48,284 nt of DNA from Daldinia sp. FL1419. Taxonomy: Eukaryota; Ascomycota; Sordariomycetes; Xylariales; Hypoxylaceae. Below the pieces are notes generated by a model that saw only the letters and a program-made list of their open reading frames with translations, was not told the DNA's origin and did not search any database. The stretch covers positions 1 through 48,284 of the forward strand of contig MU623539.1 of NCBI GenBank assembly GCA_025201765.1, written 5' to 3'. The position numbers and the translations under genes were made by a program. Positions 45,601 to 48,284 of the stretch are shown in pieces (within the stretch, counting starts at the first letter, position 1; every line of letters begins with the position of its first letter).

Positions 45601-48284
45601 AATTATATAATGGTTTAATAATATATAATAGTGTTTTTTTAGAATATTTATTTTTTAATTTTATTAATAATTATATAAATATTATTTATTATATAAGTAT
45701 TTTAAATTAGGTATATGTTATAGTAATGTTCTTTATTATAATTTTTATATTTTAATATTAAAAAATTAGAGTTAGGGTTAGAATAAGGTATTAATTTATC
45801 TTTTAGATGGTAGGGATATATATTATAATAAATTCTTTATTAGGGTTATTATAGTTTTGGATAATAAATTTTAATTTTTTATAAGGTATTAATATATTTT
45901 TTTTTTTTTTTTATAAATTATTTATGATTTAAAAATTATTATTTTTTAATAAATTAATATATTATATATTTTAAGTTGTAAAATTTTTTTATTAAATAAT
46001 ATATTAAATTTTTTTATATTTAATATTTTATATAATTTTTTTATAGTAATAATTTTTTTTATTATATATAATTAAAATATTAAGGTTAAATTATTTTATT
46101 TTTTGTTATTAAAATATAAAATATTAATATATGAAAGATTGTTGGTATGTATAAGGTTTTTTTTTAGGATTATTTTATAATTATCTAGGTTGAATATAAA
46201 TTTGAATAATTATATTTAGAGTTCTTTAATAGGTATTAGGTTATTTTTAAATTAAATATAAGGTTTAATATAGGAATTTTAAAATATAAATGTTTTTTTG
46301 GATATGTTAGATATTATAATAATATTTTTATTAATAATTATAATAATTTTATAAAAACTTTTTTATTTATTTTTTTCTTGGTAGATAAGAATTTTATTAT
46401 TAATGGATAATAATATAAATAATGTTTTTATAATATTAAAACTATTATAAATATTAAGTACATTTTAAATAAAATATTATAATTTAATTTTTTTAATTTT
46501 AATTATAATTTTTTACATTGTTAAGGCATAATGAATTTAAATAGATATAAATAATAAATTTATATTAATTTAGGGGTAAATTTTAAAGATAAATAATGTA
46601 AGAATTAATTTATTAAAATTAATTATATTATTAATTATTTTTATAATTATTTATAATTATAATATTTTTAAATTAGAATTTTGGAATTTATTTATAATTA
46701 TTTTATAAATTTGGTGGATTAAATTATAATACCTTTTTATTTTATTAATAAATTAATGTATTTTAATTGGTACCTAATGATATATAATTTTAATAATATG
46801 TGTTTTATTTTGAAATTTTGGGTTATTAAAGTTTATTTTTGTATTATAGGAGATAATATTTGGAGGGTTAAAATAAATATTAATTTAATATTTTTTTAAT
46901 ATTTTTTATATTTTTTTAATTATAATATTTTTTATAAATTGTGTTATTTGGAAATTAGTGGTAATATTGATTATATATAAAATTAATTATTTTTTTAAAT
47001 ATATAATATTAATAACTATTTTATAATTGAAGTTTATATTAAGGTTTTTAAAAGTAAATTTAAATTTTTATAAATTTTTATTTTTAATTTGGTAATAGTG
47101 GTAAAATTTATTAATTTTTTTAAAATTATTTATGTTGATATTATGATTAATTTTATTTAAGAGGTTATAAAGTTTTTTAATTATGGGATAATTGAAATGG
47201 GTGTATAAGTGTTATAATTTTGTTTTTATGAAGTAGATAATATTGTTTAAATGAAATTATAGGTGTTTTTATTTTTGTTTAATATTAATTATTATATTAT
47301 TTTTATATATTAATTAGTTGGTAATATTGTTGAAATATATTTTTAGATAATTTATGTCCTTGATTGAAAGGAGGAACGGTATGTTTGATTTTATGATATG
47401 AAAATTTATGTTATTAAATGGGGTGTTGATTGTGATTATGCCTAACAATTTGATAAAAGATTTATTTTTAAATTTAATATTGGTTTTTTTGGTATAGGTA
47501 TGGTTTATCTTAAATTTCTAATTGGGGTATTTATTAATGAGGGTAAGGTATTATCTTTTGTTTATTATTAAGATATAGGTAGTTTTAATATTTGGTATAA
47601 TTTTTTAAAATATGGTTTTTATATATTGATTTAATATGAAAATAATGTTAATTTTTTTGATTATTAAGGGGATAAAGGTTATGATGTAGTGGTAGAATGT
47701 TTGATTAAATAGGTATGTTATTATTATAAATTATATATTTTTATTATTTTTTAATTTTGGAATTATATTATAAGTGTTATTATCTTTTTGTTTTAAACTT
47801 TGATTTTTGAGTTCTTTATAATTTACCAAAAAGGTTATATAATTCTTTTTGGATGTGTTGTGTTTGGTTTTCCAATTTTCTTTAGCTTTTTTACAGTTGG
47901 TTTTTAAATATTTAATAAATTAGTAACCTTTTTTTTTATATATCTAATATTTATATTTTTAAATTTTTTTAAATTATTTAGAGGTATATTTTTTATCTTT
48001 ATTATTTTTATAATATTTTTTATTAATATAATTATTATAAGTTTTTTTATTATTATTTTTATTAATATTATTAATTATAAATTATTATAATATTTTTATG
48101 GTTTTATAATTTTGGAAAAATGTTTGAAATTTGTTGGTTAAGGTTATAATTATTTTTGATAATTTAAAAAATATATTTTAAAATTATAGTATATTTTAAT
48201 ATATTTTATAAATAATTATAATAAATTATAATTTTCTTTTATAATTAAAATTAAATATTTTTTAGTATAATTATAATTTATTAA
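42540..48284 (-). mobile_element. RIP-degraded Ty1/copia retrotransposon (right flank)
   Basis: AT-rich DNA with plus-strand C almost gone (47,161-47,220 has 14 G and no C). The minus-strand translation, read through stops, shows copia polyprotein pieces in order. A protease-region fragment is at about 47,319-47,420 (FHIIKSNIPFLLSIKDIN, YLKIYFNNITN). The RNase H C-terminus is at 43,023-42,856 (KYIDIHNH, then INTNGFIKALLKEKY and QINLMDI, matching the family's ADG.TK end block). Next comes the polypurine tract at 42,681. The roughly 4.8 kb between protease and tract fits a full-length copia element, with gag and the 5' LTR beyond the window end. All frames are full of stops. Confidence 0.8.

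Noticed and set aside
1..48284. CRISPR array, prokaryotic operon or phage
   Set aside because: Spliceosomal introns and fungal protein families throughout; no direct-repeat/spacer pattern.

Overview
The window looks like nuclear DNA from a filamentous ascomycete (Pezizomycotina, probably Sordariomycetes or a close class). It has short spliceosomal introns of about 48-79 bp with GT..AG ends and CTAAC/CTGAC-like branch sites, a HET-domain gene, an Egh16/Gas1-type secreted protein, a GH36 alpha-galactosidase, a wax-synthase-type acyltransferase, and large AT-rich blocks of the kind left by repeat-induced point mutation (RIP). The species cannot be named from the sequence.

Layout. Positions 1 to about 10,740 are extremely AT-rich, stop-filled DNA holding the wreck of a PIF1/Helitron-type helicase (about 5,060-5,830, + strand) and a 12-bp minisatellite (8,588-8,743). 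Positions about 10,740-42,540 form a gene island of normal base composition. Positions 42,540-48,284 are again AT-rich and hold a degraded Ty1/copia retrotransposon on the minus strand, with traces of its protease, RNase H end and polypurine tract; its 3' end abuts the island.

Island genes in order: a decayed small membrane-protein gene (minus); a wax-synthase/MBOAT acyltransferase (minus, 3 exons); an Egh16/Gas1-like secreted protein with an Asn/Gly tail (minus, 3 exons); 2.3 kb with only weak ORFs; a ThuA-like pseudogene (+); a GH36 alpha-galactosidase (+, 3 exons); an amidase-signature hydrolase (minus, 5 exons); a HET-domain protein (+, 1 exon); a 14-TM MFS exporter (minus, 8 exons); divergent from it a PLP-enzyme/rhodanese fusion (+, 7 exons); an FAD-dependent monooxygenase with a C-terminal membrane anchor (+, 2 exons); a secreted DUF8021-like protein (+, 2 exons); a family-16 (METTL21-like) methyltransferase (+, 1 exon); a berberine-bridge-type FAD oxidoreductase broken by one in-frame TAG (minus); and a small acidic hypothetical protein (minus).

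How they may work together. Most look like accessory genes for secretion, transport, oxidation and recognition, not housekeeping. The block amidase / MFS / PLP-rhodanese / FAD monooxygenase (21-33.5 kb) could be a small metabolic or detoxification neighbourhood. The fusion of a cysteine-synthase-fold enzyme to a rhodanese is the most interesting single gene, because both folds include enzymes that handle sulfide and cyanide. No polyketide synthase, NRPS, terpene cyclase or prenyltransferase is visible, so a classical core-enzyme cluster is not supported. Several islanders are decayed, some by C-to-T changes of the RIP type, which suggests that mutation spreads from the AT-rich flanks. All splice models were made by hand by matching phase, GT/AG ends and family motifs.
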